A DNA stretch of 64,000 nucleotides from Coriobacteriales bacterium OH1046. Lineage in GTDB: Bacteria > Actinomycetota > Coriobacteriia > Coriobacteriales > Atopobiaceae. Position numbers and translations under genes: made by a program. The stretch spans positions 124,001 to 188,000 of the forward strand of contig RQYE01000004.1 of NCBI GenBank assembly GCA_004010535.1, read 5' to 3'. The notes beneath the pieces are model-generated. The model worked only from the letters and a program-made list of their open reading frames with translations, was not told where the DNA came from and ran no database searches. Positions 14,257 through 28,343 of the stretch are shown here, in pieces. Each line of letters opens with the position of its first letter. Position 1 is the first letter of the stretch.

Positions 14257-15240
14257 TCATTCCCACTCGACCGTGCCGATGGGCTTGGGCGTGAGGTCGT
14301 AGCACACGCGGCAGATACCCGGCACCTCGGCCAGGATGCGGCCGGTTATCCTCTTGAGGAGCGCCCAGTCCAGCTCGCGGACCTCGGCCGTCATGACATC
14401 GACGCTGTCGATGCAGCGGACGATGCAGGGCCACTCGTAGGCGCGTTGCCCGCCGCGCACGCCCGTCGCCCGCATGTCGGGCACCACGCAGAAGTACTGC
14501 CAGATGTCGAGGCCGGCGGCACCGATCTCCGCGCGCACGATCGCGTCGGCCTCGCGCAGGGCGGCGAGGCGGTCGCGCGTGATGGCGCCGAGACAGCGCA
14601 CGCCGAGGCCCGGGCCGGGGAAGGGCTGGCGGTACACCATGCCGTCGGGCAGGCCGAGCTGCTTTCCCACCATGCGGACCTCGTCCTTGAAGAGCAGCTT
14701 GACGGGCTCGACGAGCTCGAAGTCCAGATCCTTAGGCAGGCCGCCCACGTTGTGATGGGCCTTGACGCTGGCCTCGGACTCGAGGATGTCGGGATAGATG
14801 GTGCCCTGGCCGAGGAAGGAGATGCCCTCGAGCTTGGCGGCCTCCTCGGCGAAGACCTTGATGAACTCCTCGCCGATGATGTGGCGCTTGGCCTCGGGAT
14901 CGGCCACGCCGGCCAGCTTGTCGAGGAAGCGGTCGGTAGCATCCACGAAGACGAGCTCGGCGCCCATCTGGTTCTGGAACACCTCGATGACCTGCTCGGA
15001 CTCGCCCTTGCGCATGAGGCCGTGGTTCACGTGCACGCACACGAGCTGCTTGCCGACGGCCTTGATGAGCAGCGCCGCGACCACGGAGGAATCGACGCCG
15101 CCGGAAAGCGCCAGAAGCACCTTGCCATCCCCCACCTGCGCGCACGTGAAGGCGACCGCCTCGTCGATGAAGGCTTGCGCCAGCTCGGGCGTGGTGATGC
15201 GGACCATATCGTCAGGTCGATGATTGGAAGTGAAGTCCAT
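14257..15240 (-). CDS. guaA: GMP synthetase ATP-pyrophosphatase subunit, no glutaminase domain
   Basis: A 327-residue protein that begins where the second half of ordinary GuaA begins. The P-loop LSGGVDSS is near residue 44, then the PPase domain with HVNHGLMRKGE. The C-terminal dimerisation domain has QPFPGPGLGVRCLG near 196, and it ends in KPIGTVEWE. The N-terminal class I amidotransferase (about 190 residues) is absent. The start ATG at 15240 has GAGGAG 8 bases upstream and only about 30 residues precede the P-loop. It converts XMP to GMP with ATP. Without the glutaminase it must use ammonia directly or a separate amidotransferase, as in the two-subunit archaeal enzyme. It lies 67 bp downstream of carB. 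Confidence 0.9.
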   Translation of the reverse strand: MDFTSNHRPDDMVRITTPELAQAFIDEAVAFTCAQVGDGKVLLALSGGVDSSVVAALLIKAVGKQLVCVHVNHGLMRKGESEQVIEVFQNQMGAELVFVDATDRFLDKLAGVADPEAKRHIIGEEFIKVFAEEAAKLEGISFLGQGTIYPDILESEASVKAHHNVGGLPKDLDFELVEPVKLLFKDEVRMVGKQLGLPDGMVYRQPFPGPGLGVRCLGAITRDRLAALREADAIVRAEIGAAGLDIWQYFCVVPDMRATGVRGGQRAYEWPCIVRCIDSVDVMTAEVRELDWALLKRITGRILAEVPGICRVCYDLTPKPIGTVEWE

Positions 15241-15307
15241 AGGGGGTCTCCTCGCAGTCGAACGTGTCAACAGGGAACAGTATAGCGAGTGCGCAAGATG
15301 ATACGCA

Positions 15308-18509
<3,202 letters not shown>

Positions 18510-18517
<8 letters not shown>

Positions 18518-18998
18518 GGGCCTCACCGCCCTTCCGGACGCGCACGCGCGTGGCGAGGATCTCCGCGTCGAGCATGCGCGTGGAGATGGCGGCCCAGATG
18601 CCAGGGCGGTCGCGGAGCTGGGCGACCAGCGCGCGCACGTCGATATCCTCGATGCCCACGATGCCCTGCTCGGCAAGGTAGGCGGGCAGGTCCTTCTCGC
18701 ATTGCCAGCTGGAGGGGGTGCGGACCATATCGTGCACCACGATGCCTACCGGCAGCGCATGCGCAGGCGCCTCGGCATTGACGCCGAAGTTCCCTATCTG
18801 CGGATAGGTGAACGCGACGATGGCGCCACGGTAGCCCTCATCCGCGAGCGCGGCCTGGTAGCCGAAGATGTCCGTGTCGAAGGCGATCCTGCCGATCGCC
18901 TCGCCCGCAGCCCCGCACGACCTTCCGGAGAAGGCCGTCCCGTCTTCGAGCACGAGCAGCGCCTGCGCGCGATCGGATCCGTCCAGCAGCAGATTCAT
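18510..18998 (-). CDS. carA: CarA N-terminal domain only (carbamoyl phosphate synthetase small subunit without glutaminase)
   Basis: A 162-residue protein starting at ATG 18998. It matches the N-terminal interaction domain of Car[66 protein letters not shown]. It ends with VRKGGEAHA just where the class I glutamine amidotransferase domain of a normal CarA (about 360-380 residues) would begin. The coding frame stops cleanly and overlaps carB, with no remnant of the missing domain in the window. I infer that it supports CarB structurally while CarB uses ammonia. It is preceded by a PyrR-type attenuator. Confidence 0.85.
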
Positions 18999-19040
18999 GG
19001 CACCACCACGCTTTCCCGTCCGCGCATGCAACGTGGCTGC

Positions 19041-19075
19041 TTTAAGAAAAAACATCCTCCCTCGGTGGGCGGATG
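19041..19075 (-). terminator. Attenuator terminator in the carA leader
   Basis: On the minus strand, CATCC-G-CCC-ACCGA-GGG-A-GGATG is followed at once by TTTTTTC. It ends about 45 bp before the carA start, so it is an intrinsic terminator inside the leader, not after a gene. With the PyrR-like hairpin just upstream it forms an attenuation system. Confidence 0.75.
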
Positions 19076-19111
19076 CTCCGAAATAGCCGATACGCTGCAT
19101 AGGTGCAGGGA

Positions 19112-19146
19112 CGCCTTCTCGGTCTCACGGTACCGCTCTTAAAGGA
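19112..19146 (-). promoter_or_regulatory. PyrR-type RNA binding hairpin in the carA leader
   Basis: The minus strand reads CCTT-AAGAG-CGGT-ACCGTGAG-ACCG-AG-AAGG. This gives a lower stem CCTT/AAGG, a purine-rich bulge, an upper stem CGGT/ACCG and a loop containing CCGTGAGAC. That matches the known PyrR anti-antiterminator pattern (CCnGnGAGnC...AAGG). When UMP is plentiful PyrR would hold this hairpin and permit the downstream terminator at 19041-19075 to form. Confidence 0.6.
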
Positions 19147-19318
19147 CGCGCCCATTCTATGCCCGGCAGCAGAGGTGGCCGGACCATCGTAACGCGACCG
19201 ATACATAACGTGCGGCCACGCGGCGAGGCCCGATTGTTACGGTTTCCTTAACTGATCGACCCGCCCCGCGCATCATTGCCATACTCGATGCGAGCCCTAT
19301 CCGTTTGGAAGGAACGTC

Positions 19319-19396
19319 ATGACCGGAAGCATCTCATCGCTTGCGAACGCTGCGCCCGTGCGCTGCGTCGGTCGATGGCACCTTGGAAAAGCCTGA
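19319..19396 (+). CDS. Putative trp leader peptide (25 aa) upstream of trpB2
   Basis: A 25-codon reading frame with a good ribosome site (TTTGGAAGGAACGTC). Its sequence is MTGSISSLANAAPVRCVGRW followed by HLGKA, with a Trp codon near the end. A terminator hairpin follows 40 bp later, and trpB2 comes after. The start region (AAGGAACnnTCATGACCGGA) nearly duplicates that of trpB2 itself. This suits ribosome-mediated attenuation by tryptophan, but one Trp codon is a weak signal. Confidence 0.45.
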   Translation: MTGSISSLANAAPVRCVGRWHLGKA

Positions 19397-19436
19397 CTCG
19401 GATCTCTGGGGCCCTGTCCGATGCGCGCAGGATAGT

Positions 19437-19463
19437 CTCCGGTAGTCCGGGGGCTTTTTTCTT
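19437..19463 (+). terminator. Attenuator-like terminator upstream of trpB2
   Basis: Stem CTCCGG-TAGT-CCGGGG followed by GCTTTTTTCTT, located between the leader peptide and trpB2, about 95 bp before the trpB2 start. It does not end any full-size gene on the + strand, so it probably acts as an attenuator. Confidence 0.7.
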
Positions 19464-19557
19464 GCTGCGGGGCATACGCTCATCCCAACCACAAGGCAGC
19501 TTGCCACGCATGCGCGCATCATGGGCGCGCGCTCCCCGACCATCGAAAGGAACCATC

Positions 19558-20964
19558 ATGACCGGATACGCACCGTACCGCCTGTATCTCTCCGAGCAGC
19601 AGATCCCGACCGCGTGGTATAACCTCCGTGCCGATATGGCCGTCAAACCCGAACCCATGCGCCTGCCCAACGGCGAGATCGCCCGCTTCGAGCACCTGCA
19701 GCCCGTCTTCTGCGACGAGCTCATCCGCCAAGAGCTCGATGATGACACCGCCTGCTTCGAGATCCCCGCCGGCGTTGCCGAGATGTACAAGGTCTACCGT
19801 CCCTCGCCGCTCTGCCGCGCCTACAACCTCGAGCGCGCGCTCGACACCCCGGCCAAGATCTACTACAAGTACGAGGGCAACAACACGAGCGGATCGCACA
19901 AGCTCAACTCCGCTCTCGCACAGGCATACTATGCCCACGAGCAGGGGCTCTCCACCATCACCACCGAGACGGGCGCCGGCCAGTGGGGTACCGCCCTCTC
20001 CGAGGCGGCCGCGCACTTCGGCGTGGGCTGCGACGTCTTCATGGTACGCGCATCCTACGACCAGAAGCCGTTCCGCCGCACGGTCATGCAGACCTTCGGC
20101 GCCGAGGTAACCCCCTCCCCCTCCGATACCACCGAGATCGGCCGCAAGATGCTCGAGGATGCGCGCAACCGCTCAGGCTCGCTCGGCACCGCCATCTCCG
20201 AAGCCGTCGATCGGGCGCTGCACGTGCCCGGGAACCGCGGCCGCTACCAGCTCGGTTCGGTGCTGAATCAGGTCCTGCTGCACCAGAGCATCATCGGCCT
20301 CGAGTCGTATGCCGCCTTCGAGGAGCTCGGCACGTATCCCGACGTGATCATCGGATGCGCGGGAGGCGGCTCCAACCTGGGCGGCCTCATCGCTCCCTTC
20401 ATGCGCGACAAGATCCTCGGCTCCCATCCCCGCACGCGCTTCGTGGCCGTCGAACCCGCCAGCTGCCCCAGCCTCACGCGCGGCCGCTTCGCCTACGACT
20501 TCGCCGACACGGGCCGAACCTGCCCGCTCGCGAAGATGTACACCCTCGGCAACGGCTTCATCCCCAGCCCCGATCACGCCGGCGGGCTGCGCTACCACGG
20601 CATGAGCCCCATCCTCTCGCAGCTCAAGGCAGACGGTTTGCTCGAAGCGGTCTCCGTCCTGCAGACCGACGTGTTCGCGGCCGCCGAGCGCTTCGCCAAG
20701 CTCGAGACCATCCTGCCCGCACCCGAGTCGAGCCATGCCATCCTCCAGGCCATCCGGGAGGCGCTCGCCGCCAAGGAGGCCGGCGAGGAGAAGGTCATCC
20801 TCTTCGGGCTCACCGGAACGGGCTACTTCGACATGACCGCCTACGATGCGTTCAACCGAGGGCAGATGGTCGACCACATCCCCACCGACGAGGAGCTCGA
20901 GCGCGGGTTCGCGACCATCCCCGCCGTCCCCGGCATCCAGGCTGCAGGAGGCCGCGCGCTCTAA
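19558..20964 (+). CDS. trpB: Tryptophan synthase beta chain, TrpB2 type
   Basis: A 468-residue PLP enzyme, longer than the ~400 residues of TrpB1, with the extended N-terminus of TrpB2 (YRLYLSEQQIPTAWYNLRAD). The PLP lysine is in SGSHKLNSAL near residue 117, and the phosphate-binding loop GCAGGGSNLGG is near 266. It joins indole and serine to make tryptophan. TrpB2 proteins often occur without TrpA and may work as indole salvage enzymes. No trpA or other trp gene is in the window. The ATG at 19558 has GAAAGGAACC before it. The leader peptide and terminator upstream suggest tryptophan control. Confidence 0.92.
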   Translation: MTGYAPYRLYLSEQQIPTAWYNLRADMAVKPEPMRLPNGEIARFEHLQPVFCDELIRQELDDDTACFEIPAGVAEMYKVYRPSPLCRAYNLERALDTPAKIYYKYEGNNTSGSHKLNSALAQAYYAHEQGLSTITTETGAGQWGTALSEAAAHFGVGCDVFMVRASYDQKPFRRTVMQTFGAEVTPSPSDTTEIGRKMLEDARNRSGSLGTAISEAVDRALHVPGNRGRYQLGSVLNQVLLHQSIIGLESYAAFEELGTYPDVIIGCAGGGSNLGGLIAPFMRDKILGSHPRTRFVAVEPASCPSLTRGRFAYDFADTGRTCPLAKMYTLGNGFIPSPDHAGGLRYHGMSPILSQLKADGLLEAVSVLQTDVFAAAERFAKLETILPAPESSHAILQAIREALAAKEAGEEKVILFGLTGTGYFDMTAYDAFNRGQMVDHIPTDEELERGFATIPAVPGIQAAGGRAL

Positions 20965-21181
20965 CGCGGGTACATCGGCGGTTCGACCGTCCGACGTTGC
21001 GCTGCGCGATGGAGTGGCGCGTCTTGGCGGCATGCGCGGCCCTTCTCCGGTTGTGCAGGAGGGTCGCTTCCGCGCGCAGCTGCACCCGCTCCAAGGCCAT
21101 CCACCGGGCGCAGCAGAGCGCGCCCCGGCCGTTTTATCGTAAAATATGGTTTCGGCTGATCGGCTATCGAAGGTGTCGCAT

Positions 21182-21538
21182 ATGATCGAGGAGCACAGGA
21201 GAATCTATAGGTTGTCGCTTGCCTTCGTGCTTGCGGCGGCCTCCCTGTTCCTCTTCCATGACCGCACGGTCAGCCTCGGGCTCCTGCTCGGCGCGGTGCT
21301 CTACTACGTCTATCTCCTCGTGCTCACCGCAACGGTGACGGCGCAGCTCTCTGCAGCCAGCGGCAATCGAACGCCGCCTTCCGCAGGCTTTGCCGTGCGT
21401 ATCGTCGTTCTGGCATCGCCGCTGCTCATCGCCGCGAGGTTCCCGCAGCATTTCAATTTGTTCGCCGCATGCGCGCCGCTGTTCATCAATCACCTTCTGA
21501 CCTATATACTATATGCCCGAGGGGAGCGGGCGGCATGA
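21182..21538 (+). CDS. atpI: AtpI-like membrane protein of the ATP synthase operon
   Basis: A 118-residue protein with about four membrane segments (roughly 8-28, 33-55, 70-90, 92-112). It is the first gene of the atp operon, and its stop overlaps the atpB start (ATGA). The size, topology and position fit subunit I, which helps assemble the c-ring. Sequence conservation of this family is low, so the call rests mainly on context. RBS GAAGGTG precedes ATG 21182. Confidence 0.7.
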   Translation: MIEEHRRIYRLSLAFVLAAASLFLFHDRTVSLGLLLGAVLYYVYLLVLTATVTAQLSAASGNRTPPSAGFAVRIVVLASPLLIAARFPQHFNLFAACAPLFINHLLTYILYARGERAA

Positions 21539-22227
21539 CCCTGACGGTTCAAAAAGAGGTGCCTTCGATCATCATCATCACGGCTCTGCTGTGCATCCTA
21601 TGCGTCTATGCAGGCGGCAAGATCAAGAAGGCCGATCCCTACGAGAAGCCCACGGGCATCGTCTTCGCGGCCCTCGCGCTCATCGAGTGGATCGATGGCA
21701 TGGTGGCATCCACCGTCCGTCCCGCCTACGTCGAGAAGCTGGGCCCTTATATCGGCTCGCTCGCGATGTATCTGGTCTGCGCCAACCTCTCCGGGCTCTT
21801 CGGGTTCAACACGCCCACCATGAACCTGAGCGTGACGCTGGCGCTTGCGCTGATCACCTGGCTCCTCATCCAAGCCACCGCATTCAAGACCAACGGCTTC
21901 CTAGGCTACTTCAAAGGCCTCTTCGAACCGGTGCCGTTCCTGTTCCTCGGCAACGTCATCGGCAAGTTCTCCCCGCTGATCTCGCTCTCGATGCGTCTGT
22001 TCGGCAACATCCTCGCCGGCTCGATCCTCATGTCGCTCATCTATACGGCGACCGGTGGCTTGTCCAAGCTCCTCCTAGGCTGGACGGGCATCGATTTCAA
22101 CATCCTCGGCGTCTTCCTGGCGCCTATCTTCCACGCATACTTCGATGTATTCGCCGGATTCATCCAGATGTACATCTTCATCTCGCTCACCATGGCGCTT
22201 GTGTCCAACGAATTGGGTTACGAATAG
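21535..22227 (+). CDS. atpB: ATP synthase F0 subunit a
   Basis: A 230-residue membrane protein with five to six hydrophobic segments. The conserved arginine helix appears as LSLSMRLFGNILAG near residues 152-165. The C-terminal helix contains FAGFIQMYIFISLTMAL. Subunit a forms the two half-channels that pass ions to and from the c-ring. It starts at ATG 21535 with GGGGAGCGGG upstream and lies 11 bp before atpE. Confidence 0.93.
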   Translation: MTLTVQKEVPSIIIITALLCILCVYAGGKIKKADPYEKPTGIVFAALALIEWIDGMVASTVRPAYVEKLGPYIGSLAMYLVCANLSGLFGFNTPTMNLSVTLALALITWLLIQATAFKTNGFLGYFKGLFEPVPFLFLGNVIGKFSPLISLSMRLFGNILAGSILMSLIYTATGGLSKLLLGWTGIDFNILGVFLAPIFHAYFDVFAGFIQMYIFISLTMALVSNELGYE

Positions 22228-22238
22228 GAGGAAGCAGT

Positions 22239-22472
22239 ATGGATATCGCTAGGGGTTTGGTTGCCATCGCAGCGGCCATCGCCGTCTTCACCGGCTTCTC
22301 GACCGGCATCGGCGAGGGCAAGATCGGCACGCAGGCGGTCGAGTCCGTGGGAAAGAACCCGGAGGCCTTCAACCAGATCCGCTCCATGATGATTCTCGGC
22401 GACGCCATCTCCGAGACCTGCGCCATCTACGGCCTGCTGGTCGCGATCCTTCTGATCTTCGTGTTCGCATAA
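22239..22472 (+). CDS. atpE: ATP synthase F0 subunit c with two carboxylates
   Basis: A 77-residue hairpin protein forming the rotor ring. Helix 1 has GIGEGKIG and helix 2 has GDAISETCAIYG. The ion-binding acid is E59. A second acid, E26, stands exactly 33 residues earlier, at the place of Gln32 in the sodium c-ring of Ilyobacter. T60 and Y64 match other positions of the sodium-type site (Ser66, Tyr70). The same two-carboxylate pattern is described for the sodium-driven rotor of Fusobacterium nucleatum. Sodium coupling is therefore likely but not proven. RBS is AGGAGG. Confidence 0.93.
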   Translation: MDIARGLVAIAAAIAVFTGFSTGIGEGKIGTQAVESVGKNPEAFNQIRSMMILGDAISETCAIYGLLVAILLIFVFA

Positions 22473-22486
22473 GGCGGAGGCACGGC

Positions 22487-23002
22487 GTGGATATCGAAGT
22501 TGCCGAGCAGCTCTTTCCGAACATCCTGACGATCATCACGCAGCTCTGCGCCACCGGCGTGCTGCTGTTCTTCGCCAAGAGGTTCCTCTGGAAGCCCGGG
22601 CGCGCGATGATCGCCAAGCGGCAGCGGCTCATGCAGAGCAGGCTCACCGATGCCGAGGAACTCAAAGAGGCCGCCCGGGAGGACAAGGCGCACGCCGAGG
22701 AAGAGCTCGAGAGCATGCAGATCCGCGTCAAGAGCATGATGGAGAGCGCTCGAAGCGAGGCCGGCATCGAGAAGGAGCGCATCATCGAGGAGGCCAACCG
22801 CCAAGCGGAGGCCGCCTTGGAGAAGGCGAACGCGACCATCGAGAAACGCAAGGCCGAGATGCGCAAGGATCTCCAAAGGGAGATCGTCGACGTCGCCCTT
22901 GCCGCCAGCACCAAGCTGATGGGCAAGGAGGAGCTCGAGGAACAGGATCAGCGGGCGCTCGAATCCTTCGTGAGGGAGATCCGGAATGAATCAGATCGCT
23001 GA
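22487..23002 (+). CDS. atpF: ATP synthase F0 subunit b
   Basis: A 171-residue protein starting at GTG 22487 (GGCGGAGG upstream). One membrane helix (about 12-30, ITQLCATGVLLFFAKRFLW) is followed by a long charged coiled coil that forms the peripheral stalk. The end overlaps the start of atpH by 17 bp, as is common in tightly packed atp operons. Confidence 0.92.
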   Translation: MDIEVAEQLFPNILTIITQLCATGVLLFFAKRFLWKPGRAMIAKRQRLMQSRLTDAEELKEAAREDKAHAEEELESMQIRVKSMMESARSEAGIEKERIIEEANRQAEAALEKANATIEKRKAEMRKDLQREIVDVALAASTKLMGKEELEEQDQRALESFVREIRNESDR

Positions 23003-23516
23003 GCGATACGCCCAGGCGTTCTTCTCGCTGGCCAAGGACGAGGACGCGGTTGCCGAGCTCAAGGGCGAGGCTTCCGCTCTCAAGGCCGTCTGCGACCGCG
23101 ATCTGATCCGCCTGCTCGACAACCGCTCGGTCACCAAGGACGAGAAGAAGGCCCTCTTCCGCGAGAGCATCCGCGGTGCCGACCGGAACCTGATGAACCT
23201 CCTCTACCTGCTGGTCGACGAGGGCAGGGGCCATTACCTTGCGGAGATCCTCGGCGGGTTCATCTCCTTGTGCAACGAGGACCTGGGCATCCAGGAGGTC
23301 ATGGTCTACTCCGCACGCCCCCTCACCGAGGAGGAGCGCGCGGAGATAGGGGGCGCCGTCGGCGGCAAGCTGGGGAAGGCCGTCGAGATCGCCAACAGGA
23401 TCGACGAGAGCCTTCTGGCGGGGACGCGCATCCTCATCAACGACCGCGTGTACGACTCGTCCCTGAAGGCCAAGGTCAGGTCCCTGAAAGAAGAGCTACT
23501 GAGGGAAAGCTGGTGA
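22986..23516 (+). CDS. atpH: ATP synthase F1 subunit delta
   Basis: A 176-residue protein starting [16 protein letters not shown], typical of delta (OSCP), which joins the b stalk to the alpha/beta head. The C-terminal domain contains [14 protein letters not shown] and the family ending [19 protein letters not shown]. The length is normal. It overlaps atpF and stops 4 bp before atpA. Confidence 0.92.
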   Translation: MNQIAERYAQAFFSLAKDEDAVAELKGEASALKAVCDRDLIRLLDNRSVTKDEKKALFRESIRGADRNLMNLLYLLVDEGRGHYLAEILGGFISLCNEDLGIQEVMVYSARPLTEEERAEIGGAVGGKLGKAVEIANRIDESLLAGTRILINDRVYDSSLKAKVRSLKEELLRESW

Positions 23517-23520
23517 GAGA

Positions 23521-25044
23521 GTGGATCTCAAACCGCAGGAGATAAGCGCTCTGATCAAAGAACGCATCAAGCATTACGAGGACAGGATCGAGGCCGATGA
23601 TATCGGCCGCGTGATCACCGTCGGCGATGGCATCGCGCTGGCGCAGGGCCTCGAGAAGGCCATGTCCTCCGAGCTCGTCGAGTTCGAAGACGGCACCATG
23701 GGCATGATCCTCAACCTCGAGGAGGAGTCCGTGGGTATCGTCATCCTCGGCAGCGACCGCAACATCAAGGAGGGCCAGCCCGTCAAGCGCATCAGGCAGA
23801 TCGCCGAGGTCAAGGTCGGCGATGCCATGCTCGGCCGCGTCGTCAACGCGCTGGGCGAGCCGATCGACGGGCGCGGTCCCATCGAGAGCGACGCGTACCG
23901 CCCCATCGAACGCGTCGCCCCGGGCGTCATGACCCGCAAGAGCGTCAACCAGCCCCTGATGACGGGCCTCAAGGTCATCGACTCGATGATCCCCATCGGC
24001 AAGGGCCAGCGCGAGCTCATCATCGGCGACCGCCAGACCGGCAAGACGGCCATCGCCATCGACACGATCATCAACCAGAGGGGCAAGGACGTCCTCTGCA
24101 TCTACGTCGCCATCGGCCAGAAGGCCTCGACCGTCGCCCAGCTCGTCGAGAAGCTCAAGCAGCACGGCGCCTTGGACTACACCACGGTCGTCGTCGCGAC
24201 GGCCTCCGAGTCCGCCCCGATGCTCTACATCGCCCCGTATGCGGGCTGCGCCATCGGCGAGGAGTGGATGGAGCAGGGCAAGCACGTCCTGATCGTCTAC
24301 GATGATCTCTCCAAGCACGCCGTCGCATACCGCACCATGTCGCTGCTGCTGAGAAGGCCGCCCGGACGCGAGGCCTTCCCCGGCGATGTCTTCTACCTGC
24401 ATTCGCGCCTGCTCGAGCGTGCCTGCAAGCTCAACGACGAGCTCGGCGGCGGTTCCATCACCGCCCTGCCGATCATCGAGACGCAGGCAGGCGATATCTC
24501 CGCATACATCCCCACGAACGTGATCTCCATCACCGACGGCCAGCTGTTCCTGCAGACCGAGCTGTTCAACGCGGGCATCAGGCCCGCCGTCGACTCGGGC
24601 CTGTCGGTCTCGCGCGTCGGCTCCGCCGCCCAGACCAAGGCGATGAAGGCCGTCGCCAAGTCGCTGAAGCTTGAGCTCGCCCAGTATGCCGAGCTCCTGA
24701 GCTTCACGCAGTTCGGCAGCGCACTCGACGCGATCACCCAGAAGACCATCGACCATGGCGCGCGCCTGCAGGCTATCCTGGTCCAACCCCAGTATGCGCC
24801 GCTCAGGATGTCTTTGCAGGTCGTCTCGCTCTATGCGGTCGAGCACGGCTTCCTCGACAAGATCGAAGTCGAGCAGATCCCCGACTTCGAACGTGCGCTC
24901 CACCGCAGCATGCAGGCGGACCATGCGGGCCTCCTCGATGCAATCGAGGAGAGGGGCATGCTCGGCAACGACATGGAGGAGGAGCTGCAGGCGGGCATCG
25001 CGGATGCGCTGAGCGACTACCTGATGGTCGGCGGGGCAAGGTAG
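23521..25044 (+). CDS. atpA: ATP synthase F1 subunit alpha
   Basis: A 507-residue regulatory nucleotide-binding subunit starting at GTG 23521. The Walker A motif [13 protein letters not shown] is near residue 169, and SYAEL-type and VSRVGSAAQ segments (near 363) are conserved. It alternates with beta in the F1 hexamer. Length and motif set are complete. Confidence 0.96.
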   Translation: MDLKPQEISALIKERIKHYEDRIEADDIGRVITVGDGIALAQGLEKAMSSELVEFEDGTMGMILNLEEESVGIVILGSDRNIKEGQPVKRIRQIAEVKVGDAMLGRVVNALGEPIDGRGPIESDAYRPIERVAPGVMTRKSVNQPLMTGLKVIDSMIPIGKGQRELIIGDRQTGKTAIAIDTIINQRGKDVLCIYVAIGQKASTVAQLVEKLKQHGALDYTTVVVATASESAPMLYIAPYAGCAIGEEWMEQGKHVLIVYDDLSKHAVAYRTMSLLLRRPPGREAFPGDVFYLHSRLLERACKLNDELGGGSITALPIIETQAGDISAYIPTNVISITDGQLFLQTELFNAGIRPAVDSGLSVSRVGSAAQTKAMKAVAKSLKLELAQYAELLSFTQFGSALDAITQKTIDHGARLQAILVQPQYAPLRMSLQVVSLYAVEHGFLDKIEVEQIPDFERALHRSMQADHAGLLDAIEERGMLGNDMEEELQAGIADALSDYLMVGGAR

Positions 25045-25045
25045 C

Positions 25046-25897
25046 ATGGCAGTCAATCGGCAGGACATACAGGCGCGGATCCGCTCGGTCAGATCGACCG
25101 AGAAGATCACGAAGGCGATGCAGATGATCGCCAACGCGAAGCTGTCGAAGCAGCGCAAGCTGATGGAGGCCAACCGCTTCTACTCGGGCGAGCTTCAGAA
25201 GCTCGTCGGCGAGATCCTGCGCTCCGACCTGCCCTTGGATTCGGAGTTTCTGAGGGAGCACGGGAACGGGCGCGCCTACACGATCTTCTTCTGCTCGGAT
25301 CTGGGTTTGTGCGGCGGCTACAACTCCAACGTCACCACGTTCGCCCTGCAGAACCTCCGGAAAGAGGATCCCATCCTGATCATCGGGACGCACTCCTACA
25401 CCCAGATGGAGCGCGAGGGCTTCAACATCGTCAACGACGATCCCATCTCCATAGACGCGCTCGATCACACGGCGCTGGCCAAGATCATCGACGCGGCCAT
25501 CGGCCTCTACCTCGACGATGAGATCGGCAGGCTCCAGATCTGCTATACGCGCTTCGTCAACGTCATGACCTTCGAGCCCACGCTCAACGTGCTGCTCCCC
25601 TGCCCCGATGATCCGGAGGCGGCGGCCGGGTCGGAGAAGGTCCTCGACATCATCTTCGACCCCAGCGTCGATGAAGTGCTCGACCAGCTGATCATCCAGA
25701 TGACCCATGGCGTCGCCTACGCGAGCTCGTTGGAGGCCAAGGCGGCCGAGCAGGGCTCGAGGCGCCTGGCCATGGAAACGGCCACAGACAACGCCGGGGA
25801 GCTCGAGGAGAAGCTCGTCCTGCAATTCAACCGGGCGCGCCAGGCGGCGATCACGCAAGAGCTGACGGAGATCGTCGGTACCGCGAACGCATTGTAA
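25046..25897 (+). CDS. atpG: ATP synthase F1 subunit gamma
   Basis: A 283-residue central shaft subunit. The N-terminal helix reads IRSVRSTEKITKAMQMIANA, and the C-terminal helix has RRLAMETATDNAGEL and the family ending FNRARQAAITQELTEIVG. It couples c-ring rotation to catalysis in beta. One base separates it from the atpA stop. Confidence 0.96.
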   Translation: MAVNRQDIQARIRSVRSTEKITKAMQMIANAKLSKQRKLMEANRFYSGELQKLVGEILRSDLPLDSEFLREHGNGRAYTIFFCSDLGLCGGYNSNVTTFALQNLRKEDPILIIGTHSYTQMEREGFNIVNDDPISIDALDHTALAKIIDAAIGLYLDDEIGRLQICYTRFVNVMTFEPTLNVLLPCPDDPEAAAGSEKVLDIIFDPSVDEVLDQLIIQMTHGVAYASSLEAKAAEQGSRRLAMETATDNAGELEEKLVLQFNRARQAAITQELTEIVGTANAL

Positions 25898-27704
<1,807 letters not shown>

Positions 27705-27710
27705 CTCCGC

Positions 27711-28343
27711 TTACCGGAGCAGCTCGGACGCTCGGTAGAGAACGTCCTCGCCCTCGAAACGCACGAGCACGGTACCGTCTTCGAGCAGGACGGCCTCGCA
27801 AGCATCGCCCGTCGGCTCGATAACGGCGTCCTCCCATGCCAACCCATCGGGATCGTCCACGTCGGACGCGATGTCCTCGATGGCGAATCGGCGGCCATCC
27901 GTAAGGACGACAACCTCTCCCACGGCGGATCCTGGAGCGGTGTCGTCCGGACTCGTCCCCTCCGCACCCTCGGATTTCATGCCGGGCGGCGCGCTCCCAT
28001 TCTCCGCAGCACCGCCCCCCGAACCTGAGACGGCGTATTCGGCGGCGTCGTTTCCCGCACTCGCCGTATCCCGCGCATCGGGCGAGAACATGATTCGACT
28101 GCCCAAAAACGCTGCGACGAGCAGGCTCGCCGCGAGGGCCGGGGCGATCCAAGCACGCCTGAGGCGCCCGTGCTTCGCCGGGAGGGATACGACCGGCGCC
28201 CCATGCTCATCCGCCCCCGAAACCCCATCGCGCACCGCCTCTGCGGCAAGGAGGTCGGCGAGGATGCGCGCTTCGGCTTCGGGAGAGATCTCCACGCCCG
28301 CATATGCGTCGCGGATCTTCCCATCAAGCTGCTCGCCCGTCAT
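27711..28343 (-). CDS. Putative anti-sigma factor, single-pass membrane protein
   Basis: A 210-residue protein whose start overlaps the stop of the ECF sigma gene (ATGA). The cytosolic N-terminus of about 64 residues is followed by one membrane helix (about 65-82, WIAPALAASLLVAAFLGS). Next comes a low-complexity Gly/Ala/Ser/Asp stretch and a small extracellular domain with VVVLTDGRRFAIEDI and VLLEDGTVLVRFEGE. The position and topology fit a membrane anti-sigma factor that releases the sigma factor on an envelope signal. No zinc motif (HxxxCxxC) is seen. Confidence 0.65.
   Translation of the reverse strand: MTGEQLDGKIRDAYAGVEISPEAEARILADLLAAEAVRDGVSGADEHGAPVVSLPAKHGRLRRAWIAPALAASLLVAAFLGSRIMFSPDARDTASAGNDAAEYAVSGSGGGAAENGSAPPGMKSEGAEGTSPDDTAPGSAVGEVVVLTDGRRFAIEDIASDVDDPDGLAWEDAVIEPTGDACEAVLLEDGTVLVRFEGEDVLYRASELLR

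Noticed and set aside
19319..19466. T-box riboswitch before trpB2
   Set aside because: TGGCACC matches only the centre of the T-box sequence, and I could not find a convincing Stem I with specifier loop upstream. A leader peptide fits better, though this is not decided.
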